Shown piece by piece: positions 50,101 to 62,748 of a DNA stretch of 64,000 nucleotides; the first letter of the stretch is position 1; each line of letters begins with the position of its first letter. The position numbers and the translations under genes are program-made. Source of the stretch: Plantago ovata (lineage: Eukaryota > Streptophyta > Magnoliopsida > Lamiales > Plantaginaceae); contig CM051456.1 in the NCBI GenBank assembly GCA_028274465.1, positions 10,629,745 through 10,693,744 on the forward strand, in the 5' to 3' direction. The notes below the pieces were generated by a model, which saw only the letters and a program-made list of their open reading frames with translations, made no database searches and was not told where the DNA came from.

Positions 50101-51340
50101 CGCGAAAAAACAACTGGAGAACACGATGAATCAATCAATTGAGAGTATATATCCGAATCGTGTAGATCTAGGCTAGGCTAGGGACGATTGGATGTGGATC
50201 AGGAGAGAGATTTGGCTCTCGGGAGTTATTTTTCTTTTGTGTTTGTTTGGTTCTGTGTTAATTTTGGGTTTTGATTTTCCAGTGTCTAGCCACAGTACGT
50301 GGATCGATCGAATTGAAGAAAAAATGGGTTTTGATTGAAAATGAGGAACGATGATGGAGGGGTATGAGGGGAATTTTTAAGTGTTTCTGACTCAGCTGTC
50401 ATGGAGCCAATCATATACCGACATGTAGCTCCTAGTGCGTAACTATGTGTTGTTTACTGTACTTTATTTATCTTGGTAGTAATCCATCCTTTTTCCTGTT
50501 TTTTAAATTTAATTTAGTTCATCTTAATTTAAATTTATTAATTGAAATTTATATTTTAAAAAATAATTCAATCAAATTTGATTTTGTTCAATTTAAATTA
50601 ATTAAGTTTTATTTGATTCAAGTTAGAGTTTTCCGAACGAATTAACATAACCTTATATTTTCAAAAGAACATTAACATAAAGATTAACAAAGCTCAAGTT
50701 CGAACTCGAGATCAGCTTAACTTCTACAAAGTGGTCGGCCCTCGACAAGACCCCAAGTTTAACTCAACTCGAATCTTTAACACTTTTACTTGTGCGTAAG
50801 GTATGTGATCGATAATACCGTAAATCTAAGACGCTGGCTCTTTTTAAGTGATACGGATATCAATAATAATTGAGTACCTATGAAAAAATAAGTGGTATTT
50901 CTTGTGACACTCAAATACTCCTCAAATTAGCCCGAATAGATAGATATTGCGCTTGCGCCCTATGTTTATAGTTTATTTAGCATATAAAATAAAAGAAAAC
51001 TTAATACTCAACAATTAATCAAGGCTTGCCTCGTACTAATTCATGTAGTAACATCTATTAGTAACACTTCATGCCACGAATCCCTTTGTTGCTTTATAAC
51101 AAGAATGATTTGGACACATTATTTTCAGACTAGGTGTACATTTTTAGACCCCTCTTCAATTTTTTAAGATGAAAAAGGCAAGTAACTCTTCCTTTAAGCA
51201 GAATGTATAGAGACATTTTGAAGTACAAGGCAAGATGAAGAAACTATAAACTCTTCTCATCTAACAAAACATAACTACTATACCATACCTTATCTAGCTT
51301 TGTGAAACAGAATCAAATAATCAAGAAAGAGTTGAACAGC
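50101..51340. other. SEC31 5' leader/promoter and upstream region of the DUF716 gene
   Basis: 50101-50340 is the likely SEC31 leader and promoter. The remainder is AT-rich with no recognised element. Confidence 0.4.
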
Positions 51341-52210
51341 ATGGGAGGCACTTCAGGGCATGTTTCACTTGGCATTGCCTTCTTGCTAATTGGCCTTTGG
51401 CATTTCTTCAACTGCATCAAGCTTCATGCTCTGCACCCAAAATCATACACAGCTTTGCCATGGTTCCCGGTTTCAAGATTCCGCTACATAGAGCCCGTCG
51501 TAATAATCTTTGTTACAACAATATTCGTGTCCATGGAGCTTTTCGTAGGAAAAACACCGCTAGCCCGTGATGGAACAATCCCCTCGAACCAACTCCGCCA
51601 CCTTGAGCACTCCATCATAGCCATATCTTTCTTGATTTACGCATTCTTTGCTATCCTTATAGACAAGATCAACCCACCTGCCAAACACGGCCTTATCCAT
51701 TTCCTCCAAGCCGCAGCATTTAGCCAGCAGCTACTCATTCTCCACCTTCATTCAACTGATCACATGGGAATTGAAGGCCAGTACCACTACTTACTCCAAA
51801 TTGTCACGTTCGTGTCATTAATCACTACAATTTTCGCCATTGCCTATGCGGAAAGTTTCTTGAACTCGTTCGTGAGAGCTTTCAGTGTGGTTTTTCAAGG
51901 TGTTTGGCTAATAGTCATGGGAATAATGTTATGGACGCCGCGTTTGTTGCCTAAAGGTTGCTTTTTGAAGGCCGAAATGGGACGAGATGCGGTGTTGTGC
52001 CACGGAGAACGCGCGTTGGAACGTGCTAAAGCGTTGGTTAACATTCAGTTTGGTTGGTACTTGATTGGATTAACCATATCTTCAATGTCATTTTACTTGG
52101 TGTTAGTTAAGATGTATCCTCAAGAGAAGATGGAGTATCGAACATTAGTCAAGTGTGAAGAGGAAGAAAGAACCACACTTTGCCAATCAAGAAGCTCCTG
52201 TCATGTTTGA
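51341..52210 (+). CDS. DUF716 / TMEM45-like multispan membrane protein
   Basis: A single exon of 289 residues. I chose the ATG at 51341 (MGGTSGHVSLGIAFLLIGLW) because plant relatives begin MG..GH at that point. The open frame extends a further 13 codons upstream only through a GTG, not an ATG. Seven hydrophobic segments are visible. Family signature residues include GLWHFFNCIKLH, a His-rich helix LRHLEHS, LQAAAFSQQLLILHLHSTDH and GVWLIVMGIMLWTP. DUF716 proteins are plant relatives of animal TMEM45; some respond to virus infection, but no biochemical role is established. The C-terminus is acidic and hydrophilic. Confidence 0.88.
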   Translation: MGGTSGHVSLGIAFLLIGLWHFFNCIKLHALHPKSYTALPWFPVSRFRYIEPVVIIFVTTIFVSMELFVGKTPLARDGTIPSNQLRHLEHSIIAISFLIYAFFAILIDKINPPAKHGLIHFLQAAAFSQQLLILHLHSTDHMGIEGQYHYLLQIVTFVSLITTIFAIAYAESFLNSFVRAFSVVFQGVWLIVMGIMLWTPRLLPKGCFLKAEMGRDAVLCHGERALERAKALVNIQFGWYLIGLTISSMSFYLVLVKMYPQEKMEYRTLVKCEEEERTTLCQSRSSCHV

Positions 52211-52714
52211 AGAAAGCGTGTTTTAAATTAGGCTACAAGGATGACGAATTATTATATGCTACTAGCCAGTTTGTAAATATATTAAGATCAATAAGACCAC
52301 TTCACTTACTAAAGAAAGAAAGCCTATTGTTTCTCGTGGGTTGAAATTCGACATTTAGATGGATCGATGAAGTTCAAAAAGGTAGGTTATAGCTTGAAAT
52401 GTATTATTACGGTGTGACGAGAACAATAAGGGTATGAGTATTTATTTATGGAGCAACTTGTTAATTGTTAATACAGAGTCGAGCACAATTAAAAAACTTT
52501 ACAAACCCACCTCAACCCATAACAATCCAAGTAGTCGATCGATAATTCTCGGGTCATATCAAAATTTTGATGCCCACAAAATTTGGTAGCACCACCGATA
52601 AGTAGTTTATGGACGCGCACGTAGCAGACAAAAGCATAGACTTGACTCACACTCATCTTTCTAATTCCGCAACCCAAACTCCCAAAACCCACTCCTCCGC
52701 CGCCGGTAAAAGCC
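52211..52714. other. Short spacer and promoter of the methyltransferase gene
   Basis: 504 bases without a supported ORF; it contains the DUF716 3' UTR and the leader of the next gene. Confidence 0.4.
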
Positions 52715-55656
52715 ATGTACAGGGACGTCTCTGCTTGCAACACTTACAACTACGGCGATGCCCTCTACTGGGATACTCGATATGTCCAAGAGGCTAACTG
52801 TGGTTCCTTCGATTGGTACCAACGCTATTCAGCTCTCCGTCCCTTTGTCCGCAAATACATCTCTCCCACCGCTCGTGTGCTCATGGTTGGCTGTGGCAAT
52901 GCCGGTAAAAACACCCTTTTTTCTTAATTTCGAGGTCTTTCTTTTATGGGAGATTATTTCTTTGTATTTTATGGCATGATTAATTGGAAATTTAGGGTGC
53001 AATGTTTATGGATTGCAGATAAGTTTGATTTCTTTTACAAAGTCTCAGCTGAATTTGATAATTCCATGTTGGCCTATTGGTGGTATTTTTTTGCAAATTT
53101 GATTGCATGATTTATTGTTTATTTGGGTGTGATTTTTCCATTTGATATTTAATATTTGTATTTACATTGTTTAGCTATTGTTGTTTGTACTATTAGTCTT
53201 TGTTATTTGGAACTTCTACTGGGATGGTTATGGTACTTATGGATACTTTGATTACTTATACTTTCTTGTTTTCGGTTCTTTTGATACCATTCTGAAACTA
53301 AAACAGAAAGGGAAAGATACCTCTCTGCATCTATGATGTAGTTTATGATCACAAAAGTATGTTTGTATCTTCCCTGCTTCTGTTTTCAAGTGTTATCTTC
53401 GTAGTTTTTTTTTTTTCCTTCTCCGAAAGTATATGTGATTTATTCTTGAAAGGGGATTCAACTTTATTTCTCGTAGTTGTTGGCCTGTAAATGTCTCAAA
53501 TGGTTGTTCAGATTAGCCTATCGATTTATTAATGGTGCATCTCCATTTCGTGAAATTGTGTCTGTTTTTTGTATAGTTCAAAAGTTGCAATTATCACTAC
53601 CCAGTTTATACAGTTGCTAATGAGATATTTGGTTTTATGCTTTAGTTATGTCGGAGGATATGGTTAGGGATGGTTTTGAAGACATAGTGAATGTTGACAT
53701 ATCGTCTGTGGCTATTGAGATGATGAGGAAGAAGTATGCAGATATTCCTCAATTAAAATGTATCCTTATAGCTATCTTGACTTGTTATCTTCTCAAGTCA
53801 TTCCGAGATTTGAGAATACTTATGCTGGTGTAGTTTCTAGCAGTGTACTGGTGTTTGTCCCGGAATTCTATCAAATCTATTGCTCCCTGCTTTCCTTAAT
53901 GATATTTTCTAGATTTGCAAATGGATGTCCGAGATATGAGTTTCTTCCCTGATGATTCCTTTGATAGTGTCATTGACAAAGGCAAGTTTTTGCAATTGTT
54001 TTCCATGTACTTTCTGAATTCGGATTTTAGCATGCAACAAAATGCGTTTGATTTCCTTATTTCTTGCATGACCTGCCTTCTCACATGACAGGGACACTTG
54101 ATTCACTGATGGTGAGTAATTATTCGATCTTTTTTTCTTTTTCTTTTTTTTTTTTCTTATTGTATGTTGTCTATGTAATGTTTCTAACTTTATGTTATGG
54201 TCTCTCTCTTTTTTGTCCTCTGTCATGGATGCAAAGTGTGGTACTGATGCTCCAATTAGTAGTGCTCAGATGTTGGGAGAAGTGAGCAGGTTGTAGCTTT
54301 TGTTGGATCTTGAAGTATTCTCTTGAATTTCAATTCTTCCTTGCTATTTATTATCATCATTGTTGATTATATTTTAGTTATATTAATGCCGGAATTTCCA
54401 CTTGTAGGCTTTTGAAACCGGGAGGAGTTTATCTGTTGGTAATTACATGCCCGAAGTGTTGTATAATTTAGCCATGTTTTTGAAATCACACGATGAGCCA
54501 AAGCAGACAGTCCCTCTATTCTTGGTTATTTGCAGATAACTTATGGTGATCCTTCTGTGCGGATGTCCTATATAAATCGACCAGTGTACAACTGGAAAGT
54601 TGATCTATACATCATACGTGAGTGATCTTCCTGTGAACACTGAACAGCCTATTACATTTTGAAGTAGTTTAGATATGTAAGGATATTCAACATTTTTTTT
54701 TTCTTTTTAATCCACATATCCATTGAAAGGTGCTTTTGCCTGTGCATTTCTTGTTTGATATTTAACTGTTTCTATTCTAAATGAGGGAAAAAATGTGATT
54801 TTACTAGTGCATAATGGAGTAGTGGTACTTTCTGCTTTTGTATCTATGTAGGATAAAGTCTATCGAAGCCTGAAGACCTTGGAGGGAGTTAGAGGAACAG
54901 ATAAATCTTATAAAACGTAAAAATATCTACAATAAGTCGCGTAGACTTTTTCTGAAATTTTGGGTCATACGGATACATGTTGGAGCTTATCTCAAGTATT
55001 ATGAATTCTGAGTTCCATCCCACTTAACTTGTACTGTACTGTGTGATATGAGTATAGATGGCCATAGACTTTCGGGAGCTGACTGACCTGTTGTAGGAAC
55101 ATATTTTGCTAGTGCAAATTGCGCAAGAATCACTTAGCCCAACCCTGCATCTGCTGTTTTGATCACTTCATTTGATATGTTTTTACTTTCAGCTGAATTA
55201 GGTATATATACAGTTGCTCATGAAAATTCTCCTGTCCCAATCAGAGGTCATGTGGGAATGAGATGCATGATCATGTTCAAATCCCACCCCTCAGTACACG
55301 TTTAGAAAGAAACGAAGATAGATACAGGAGTAATTTCTTACACTGGAGTTGAATTTGATAATTCAGAAACTCTAAGGTGGGGGGTGGGGGAACTTGCATC
55401 CTTAATTTTCCATCTGCAAAGGTTACTATCCTTATGTATTCAGTAGTTGATGATTCTGTATGCAGCTAGACCTGGGTTCCAAAGGCCTTCTGGGTCAACC
55501 ACAGCTTCAAAATCTTTCTTGGAGCCGATTCCTACCACAGAGACCGGTTTACTACCAGCCGACTATGTTATTGAAGATCCAGATTCTCATTTCATATATG
55601 TGTGTAAAAAGATCGACACAGCTGCAGATCTTAAAGACGACCTACAGTTGCTATGA
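52715..55656 (+). CDS. EEF1AKMT4-like (METTL13-family) lysine methyltransferase
   Basis: Eight exons, 52715-52904, 53646-53759, 53913-53981, 54092-54111, 54237-54289, 54408-54438, 54536-54617 and 55466-55656, give 249 residues in phase. It is a class I SAM-dependent methyltransferase: motif I VLMVGCGNA (~58), acidic VNVDISSVAIEMM (~80), motif FDSVIDKGTLDSL (~120) and LLKPGGVYLL (~158). The start MYRDVSACNTYNYGDALYWD is conserved in plant and animal relatives, where members methylate lysines of elongation factor 1A; the plant substrate is inferred. Intron 3 uses a GC donor (AAAG|GCAAGT) instead of GT, and the reading frame demands it. The 848-base intron 7 is otherwise ordinary. Cytosolic, no signal peptide. 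Confidence 0.92.
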
Positions 55657-57678
55657 CAGACATTTCAAATGTAGGGATTGGTAGCTAAATAAATCAAGGT
55701 ACACATGTTGTTTCTCTGCGTTTATGCGTTGGTATAGTAAGTTATTGCTTCACTGTATTAGTCTAAAATTGCCGCTTCTACATTAGACAGATGTTTTGAT
55801 GTGATTTCGGCCAAGCGGAAAGATGGTCACTCACTGGCCAGGACACGATCAAGTGCTTTCATTCTAGAGACACCTTCATATGGTCAAATCTTTTTTGTGT
55901 GACAGTTCAAACTTTATTTCTATACTAGTCAAAGAAAAGGTAAAAAGAATGTTTGCAAGCAACACACACTCATACAAACTTTATGCATTTTCTCTCTTTT
56001 AGGTTGAATAAAGTTTTATCTGAACTTCTACACAAGATTTAGGCAGGATTAAGGTCAGAATTTGGTTGGAGAAATGATTATCTTGGTTGTAGGGAAGTGA
56101 TGAACGTTGTTGTAAAGTACTAGTATGCGTGTTTGTTTCATTTTGAAGCATCACCAGTTGATTCAGTTCCAACTTCCTGAGTACAGGTGCTTCGACTGGT
56201 TTTGTTCTTACATGACCAAAATCTACACCGGAAATCTCCTCTCAGCTAACCTAATAAACTAGAAATTTCTCGATTTATCAGTCTAGCAAGATGCAATTAA
56301 TATAAATTTTGCATTTGGTTCTCCGAAACTAAAACAACCTGGGTTAGACGGTCTAATTGTTATGTGGTTACAAAGAAGAATGCACCTAACACCAGTTTTG
56401 ATCAGAGGATGAAGATGTTGTGATAATTAAGAGTTAGGCCAACTAACACCAGTTTTGCATTTGGAGGAAGGTTCTGCATTTATTAGCTCAATCCATTCTG
56501 TTCAAATTTGTTTAGTTGTTCTACGTTGAGTTATGTTCAATTCAGTTTAAGAGTTGATATTCGTTCCAAACTCAAAATTGCAATTTCTTGCAATTAGAGA
56601 GCACAATTCATGGAGAGAATCTTTTTTTATGAGAAAAAAGCAAAAGTGGCTCCTTCTATTTCCAAATTTATGACAAGCTAGTAACATTATACTAGTCTTT
56701 CACTAAAATGGGAATGACAAAAGAAAGATGCATAATAAGCAAAAGCCAGTGTAGAAAAGATAAAAAGGGCTATTTCCAAGAAGGGAAAAGTGCATTAAAT
56801 GGCATTAATTAGTGGGGGAAGTAAACAAGAACTTGTTCAAACATGTCAAAAACAGAAAGTGATATAAGCTCCAACTGCTCTGCTCTTCCCATGAAAGACT
56901 ACCACTTCTGAAATTACCTAAACATCCCATCTTTATTCCTTCTAAGTTCCAGCCATTTTCACCAGGTGGTATTTTTTTAATGTTCTAAAATTAACTTTGG
57001 TGGTCTAGTATGATATTTTTAAGAAGAGTATGGATGGAGTATGATTTTGTATAGTAGATGAAATTTTCAATTTGGAACGAATATCAACTCTTAAACCCGA
57101 ATACGTAACTTTTTCATAGTGAAAAATGAAAATTATCTCCGAAAATACAATTTATTTATTTTTTTGTGCATTCCGAAAATACACTTCAAACACCCAGTAA
57201 AAAGGTAGGTCTCTTGTTCGATTTTTTAAAATTTGTTTGTTCAAGTCTATAGGCTATGTATGATCATAAATACCGCATATAGAAAGTTTGAAATGTCAAG
57301 AACAGAAAAAGAAAAGGTATCATTTGCTTTTGATGTATTGACAACTCAAGCCATGTGTTTTTTCTTAGCAACAAATTTGTTTTGCTTTTTTATATGAATC
57401 ATCGCTACTCCAAAATAGTTAACGTAGTTGTTCTAATACGTATTCTAAATCAATTCGGTTCAATTTATCACTGATGTATATATTATTCCTCTTACTTCTA
57501 TTTGTCTTATTCTTTTTTAATTAAATTGAAACAAAATCATGGATTCGACGGTGAAATTTTGATAAAAATGTAAAAGATCATGTTCAAACTTCAAAAGAAC
57601 AAAATCGAAACTTGGGAAATTAACAAACTCTTCTCCGGTCTTACTGCTTTATTAAACCTATTTGTTTGTTCTTGTGTC

Positions 57679-57793
57679 TTTTTTTTTTTTAAATTCATTT
57701 ATGAATGTACAACCATATGTGTCAGTTGGAATTCGAACCCCTGGTCTTTCATATGTTACTCTAAAAGTTTTACCACTCTACCTCTAATACGTA
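57679..57793 (-). mobile_element. tRNA-derived SINE
   Basis: Read on the minus strand, it has box A-like GTAGAGTGGTAAAAC, box B GGTTCGAATTCC, then a short body and poly-A. A 7-bp duplication (GACACAA on the minus strand) flanks it at 57672-57678 and 57794-57800. At ~115 bp it is short but complete-looking. Confidence 0.7.
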
Positions 57794-57967
57794 TTGTGTC
57801 AATTCATTGCTTCTTTAGTTTCTCAGTGAAGCCCAATAAATCTTTTTATTGTAGGCGTGAAAAATTGTCAAAGTTAAAAAGAATAAAACTCTGTTCTCTT
57901 TGTCTAAACTGAATTGAATTTAACGAAGTTGAACAGAACCGATATGATTTATTTGTAGTATAAAATA

Positions 57968-58318
57968 CTCCATCAGTCCCGATGATATGGTTACGTTTGA
58001 TTTTTGCACGGTTTTTAATGAATGATTTTGTTTGGTAGTGTTATATTAATATTGTATATAAATGCATGGTAGTGGATTAAAAGTGTGTGAGATAATTTTG
58101 TCGGCTTCTGTTTTGTATTGCTTTGGAGGTAATGAAAACGTTATTTAGTTCCAAAAAATGTGTGTGAGATAGGAGTGGAGATAAAAAATTGTAAATGCGG
58201 GGTCTACATTAAAAATAATATAATGGGATGTGGGGTACTTTTCAAAATTGAAAATGTAAGAAATTGATTGGGACGTCCAAAAAAGTAATACGTAAAAAAT
58301 TAATTGGAACAGATAGTA
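57968..58318. mobile_element. Stowaway-like MITE (351 bp)
   Basis: Begins CTCCATCAGTCCCGATGA and ends TTGGAACAGATAG, flanked by TA on both sides. The ends are only loosely inverted, so the copy is diverged. No coding sequence. Confidence 0.45.
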
Positions 58319-58794
58319 TTTCTAAACGAACATGAACTAAACTAAATTTAATGCATTTGAACTAAACTTAATACATTTTAACTTTAACTGATTTGAATTG
58401 AACGGAGGAATAATAGAGAATAATAGAGAATAAGTAACTAAGTTAGGTGGCAAAATATAGAAAAACAACATTAATTAATTAATTCATCACCATCACAAAA
58501 GAAGCAAGTAAATTCCAAAAAAATGGACTCCTCCACAGGAGAGAAGTTTTACCTAATTTAGACGATTTCTTGTAATCACATAAAGGAAGTGTAAAGTAAA
58601 TAAATTCTAGTAATATGGAAAAACCTGAAAAGTAGTAAGTGGGCTACACCTTCGTCCATTTAAAGAAAAGTCTATTTTTTTCTAATAATTAATAATTAAA
58701 ATTGGAAAGAAACAAGACAAAGAAACCAAGAAAAACAGAGTCATGCAATCATCGGCCATGCAAAAGCTTGCCGTTTCACTCCTATTTCTACACT

Positions 58795-58802
58795 TATAAA
58801 AT
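58795..58802 (+). promoter_or_regulatory. TATA box of the MADS gene
   Basis: TATAAAAT, 119 bases before the ATG; a CT-rich leader (CTCTTACTTCTCATCTTC) follows. Confidence 0.5.
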
Positions 58803-58920
58803 CCCCAATACCCTTTAATTCTCTTACTTCTCATCTTCTCTCCGTGTTTAAAATTAAAAAATAAATAAATAAAACCCTTTCTATTTCTGGAAGAAACAGG
58901 GCTGTAAAATTGGTGCCTAA

Positions 58921-59358
58921 ATGGGTCGAGGTAAAATAGAGATTAAGAAAATTGAGAATGTGAATAGCAGGCAAGTGACCTTCTCAAAGCGGCGAACCGG
59001 TTTGCTGAAGAAGGCTCATGAACTGGCTGTTCTATGTGATGCTGACGTTGCTGTGATTGTATTTTCAAACACTGGGAAGCTCTTTGAGTTCTCTAGTTCA
59101 TGGTAAGAGGCCTAGATTTGGTTGTTTCTGGTGATTTTGAATTTGGGTTTGTGTCTGCATGTGTTGAATTCTTGTTTATTTTTCTGATTGTGTTTTAGAT
59201 TTTGGGTTTCACTGAGGCCTTTTTGTGTTATTAGGATGCAAAATTGAGTTTTAGACTTTGTTGTCTTGATTTGGGGAATTTCATCTGTTTTGCCCTTTTG
59301 TTCCAGATTCAGCTTTAATCTACTATTTTTTCAGTGTATGAGCATTGAGCTATAGTTG

Positions 59359-59389
<31 letters not shown>

Positions 59390-62300
59390 ATTATTTTTCT
59401 AAGGGTACGGGAAAGGTCTGTTTTTAGTTGTAATTTGATTCAAGTCTGAGAAGATTCCAATGATTTTGTTGGATTGTTAGTTTTACCAGTTCTTACTTTA
59501 ATACTTATGCCAATGCCTGTTAATAGGACACACCGACACACACAAATTTGCACTCTTACCAAATAGATCTGGTCATACAAAGCTTACCTTTTGATATTCT
59601 TGTTATTGAAGTCATGTTGCAACTTTCAGCTATGCCTTAAAAGAATGGAGATTGATCGGGTGCGCTAGTATGTATTCTCTTGAGTGTTTCTGATGCTCAA
59701 TCATGGATAGTTGATTTAAGAATGGCTTTGTTGTCAAGGAGCAAAATTATGTTCTCCTGTTTGTACCATTTTTGTTGGAAACCAATGATTTTCAGGAAGC
59801 TTGTGTTGCTTCCATGCATTCTAAAGACCTAGAGTAGAATTTAAAGCACATGGTAGCAGCACTTGTTTTCTGGAAGACATGTTATGTTTTCCTGTCTGAT
59901 TCCGAGCTCTTTCATGAACATTACATTCTAGGTATACCCAGTGACAATGCCTAAGGATGCGAGTCTAGTAAATTCAGTAAAAAAGCATACGAGGTTCTTT
60001 TGATGTATCATAGCATGTCTGGTACATGAAGTAGCAGTTGAATTTGAATCTTGCACATTGACTTAATAACTTGTTTTTCGTCTGAGCTATGTCCCATTGT
60101 AAACTAGGCTTTTGTATCTCCCTTGTGTTTTTTCTTTTGTCTTCCCCGGAAAAGTAGTTCGCTCTGATGCCCAGGTTATGAAAACAAATACAAAAAAATA
60201 GTTCATGATGCTCAAAGATGGTCCCTATTGTCGAACATGTCTTTGATATGGATATGTGTCTGTAATTACTTTGAAATATGTTATGCTTCCATGTTAGTAA
60301 TTTAGTCTTTCGAATCACTCAGAAGACATGAAATCTGTTTTGTCATTAACAGCATGAATAAAATACTTTCGAGGTACAACTATAACAAGAGTGTGGAGCC
60401 AGATTCAACTCAAGTTCTTGCAATTCAAAACAAGCCAGAGGTATGCTACTATCAATTTAGTAGATTCGTTCCATTGTTACTGCAATCTTGGCACTCCTCG
60501 ATTTTCTGCATGTAAATTACAAGCCTAGAGCTAATCACACTGATGTTAACCCTTTTTATTAACATAGAACATTGGGTTCTACATCATGATCAGAAGAATG
60601 TATGCGATCAGAAGTACTTCCTTCATATTGCGATTTATATTAATTAATGTAGGTTCCCTCGACAAGTATCTAACTCTTTTAAGAAATTTAAAATATTTCT
60701 CAAAAGTGCGAAATGAAGATTTAGTTTTTTCAAATGGTCACATTACTAAATGATAATAGAACATATAACTCTGTAGCTAATCGTGCATGTTATTGGTTAA
60801 AGTGCCTGTTTAGAGTAGTAATTTGTTTCAACTGATCACCGTTTACTGTAACAATTTTTTTATGATTTAAGACCTATTTTGATTTGTTCTTTTACTTGTT
60901 TACTTTATAGGAAGTGGACCCCAAGGAGGTGGAAGCTCTCAAAGAGGAAATAGAGAAGCTCAAACAAAAGCAGCTGTATGGTTTTCTTGAATGACCTGTA
61001 AATATCAGTTTTCTGATATTGTGGTTTGATTCTTACCATTTGTGTTATTTGTAGGCGGTTGCTGGGTAAAGACCTCACAGGAATGTGCTTACTGGAGCTG
61101 CGTACGCTAGAACAACAACTGAATGAAGGACTGTTAAGCATAAAGGAGAGAAAGGTAAGAGAACTGACATTCTTATGTAATTTAATTTTTTATTATTACA
61201 CTCAAGGAATCCCTGGTTTCCTAAAACTTAGTTAATGTTCTGTCAGTTTAACAGAAGTGTTTTTATAAATTTTCAGGAGCAAATACTGATGCAGCAGCTA
61301 GCAGAATCTAAAATGCAGGTATGTACATGGCCGCTGCTTTACTAAATTTTACATGTGTAGGTGTGTGTAACAAGGGGCCGACCTGGCCCGCGGTTAAACA
61401 TTGGAAAATTTTTAAAGCTTTTTAAGTATAAACTTTTAGTTTCAGTTAGCCCGGGATGAAAAAGTGTGAAGAAGTAGCAGCAGAAGCTGAACTTATTCTG
61501 ATTCATGGTGCTGCAAATATATTCCAGCATGTTTTAGTCATGTCACCAACTTCTATTTGTCCACACTGCAGGAAAAACGAGCCCTGCTAGAAAATGAGAA
61601 TCTGCGTAGACAGGTAAACTGAGTGTGCATTTGTAATGAATCTCTTGTTTGCTTTACTCCCAGAGTCTCAGTTGTTACTTGTTAACTATAACTAAAATCC
61701 ACTTGTGGTCAACATGACTATAGCTTGATGAGCTTCAAGGCCTTTCTCCACCTGCCAGTCATCCCGCAACGCCACTTTGTATAGAGTACCATACTGTGGT
61801 TAAGAGTGAAATTGCTGCCAAAGAACTTTCTGGAAGTCCTGAAACAGCATGCCATGGCATGACTGCAGATGAAGAGTCGGACTCCGGCTCAGACTCAGAC
61901 TCTGACACCACTCTGCACTTGGGGTATTTTGATTCTCTCCAGTGTCTACTAAATTATCATATCTTCACGTATATATACTTAAACCTATGCATGTGGACCT
62001 CATTAGACATAGTTCCCCCATGGTTTCCAAAAAGTCGACAGTAATGGAGAGGGTACATGAAATTTCTTAAACAAAAAGGTACCATAAAAAAGAAAAAGAA
62101 ATTAAAAAACCTTATATGTTACGCGCCAAGTTCGAATCTAGAGTTCTTTCAGTAGATTGGCCATGCTTGCTATATGTAAATCTACTAATTTAAGACAATC
62201 CTACTGCTTATAGATATTTCAATAATTGACTTCCTCTCACATATTCTTCTCTTGTATATATAGGCCTCCATGCAGTGGTTGTCGGAAGAGAAAGTTGTCT

Positions 62301-62402
62301 GATGGAGAAACTCAGTCAGTCAACTCTGAGACTCAACTCGGTTGCAGGAAGCCTTTCGGTGTCCTCTCCTCTCCACCTTTGCCGTTGGAACAAGATAAGT
62401 GA
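58921..62402 (+). CDS. AGL15/AGL18-type MIKC MADS-box transcription factor
   Basis: Eight exons, 58921-59102, 60353-60440, 60911-60975, 61055-61154, 61277-61318, 61572-61613, 61724-61923 and 62264-62402, give 285 residues in phase. The MADS domain (1-60: [20 protein letters not shown], then [20 protein letters not shown]) binds CArG boxes as a dimer. The K domain (~95-170) has leucine-rich heptads ([20 protein letters not shown]). The C-terminal tail contains a Ser/Asp run and DSDTTLHLG, matching the AGL15 DSDTTLQLG repressor (EAR-like) motif, then a basic CRKRK cluster. AGL15 and AGL18 act redundantly in embryogenesis and delay flowering; by homology this gene is likely similar. The ~1.25-kb first intron is usual for the family and often regulatory. 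No defects. Confidence 0.92.
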
Positions 62403-62748
62403 AGAGAAGTGAACCCCGAAAGACTAACTGAATCTGTAATGTTTCTTCTTCACTTGAGTCGACTCTCTAATATCTCTAGAACCTGAAGTTTTTTCTATCC
62501 TGTTTTTTCTTAATGACATTGTTACTGTGTCTATTTGAGAAATGTGAAGTATTCTGTGTTTCGGTGGAGATGTGAAGTATTCTGTGTCGGAAAATGATGA
62601 AATCAAACAGTTAATTCACCTTGCACACCATGTGAAATGCTAAATGGTTTTACATATCTATTTCTAACAAAGAATTATGCTGCAAATGAGTTTATGTTCA
62701 TAACCCATATATGTAGTATAATGTACAAATAGACATGTAAACTTCAGA
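62403..62748. other. Convergent 3' flanks of the MADS and BPS1-like genes
   Basis: 346 bases shared as 3' UTRs by two genes facing each other. Contains two near copies of GTGAAGTATTCTGTGT (62546, 62571). Confidence 0.5.

Larger units (their letters stand above)
55657..58920. other. Long intergenic region upstream of the MADS gene
   Basis: Contains a SINE (57679-57793) and a MITE (57968-58318), listed separately. 55657-56600 includes the methyltransferase 3' UTR. 58500-58920 is the MADS promoter, with a long CArG-like site (CCAAAAAAATGG, 58515-58526). No other gene recognised. Confidence 0.45.
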
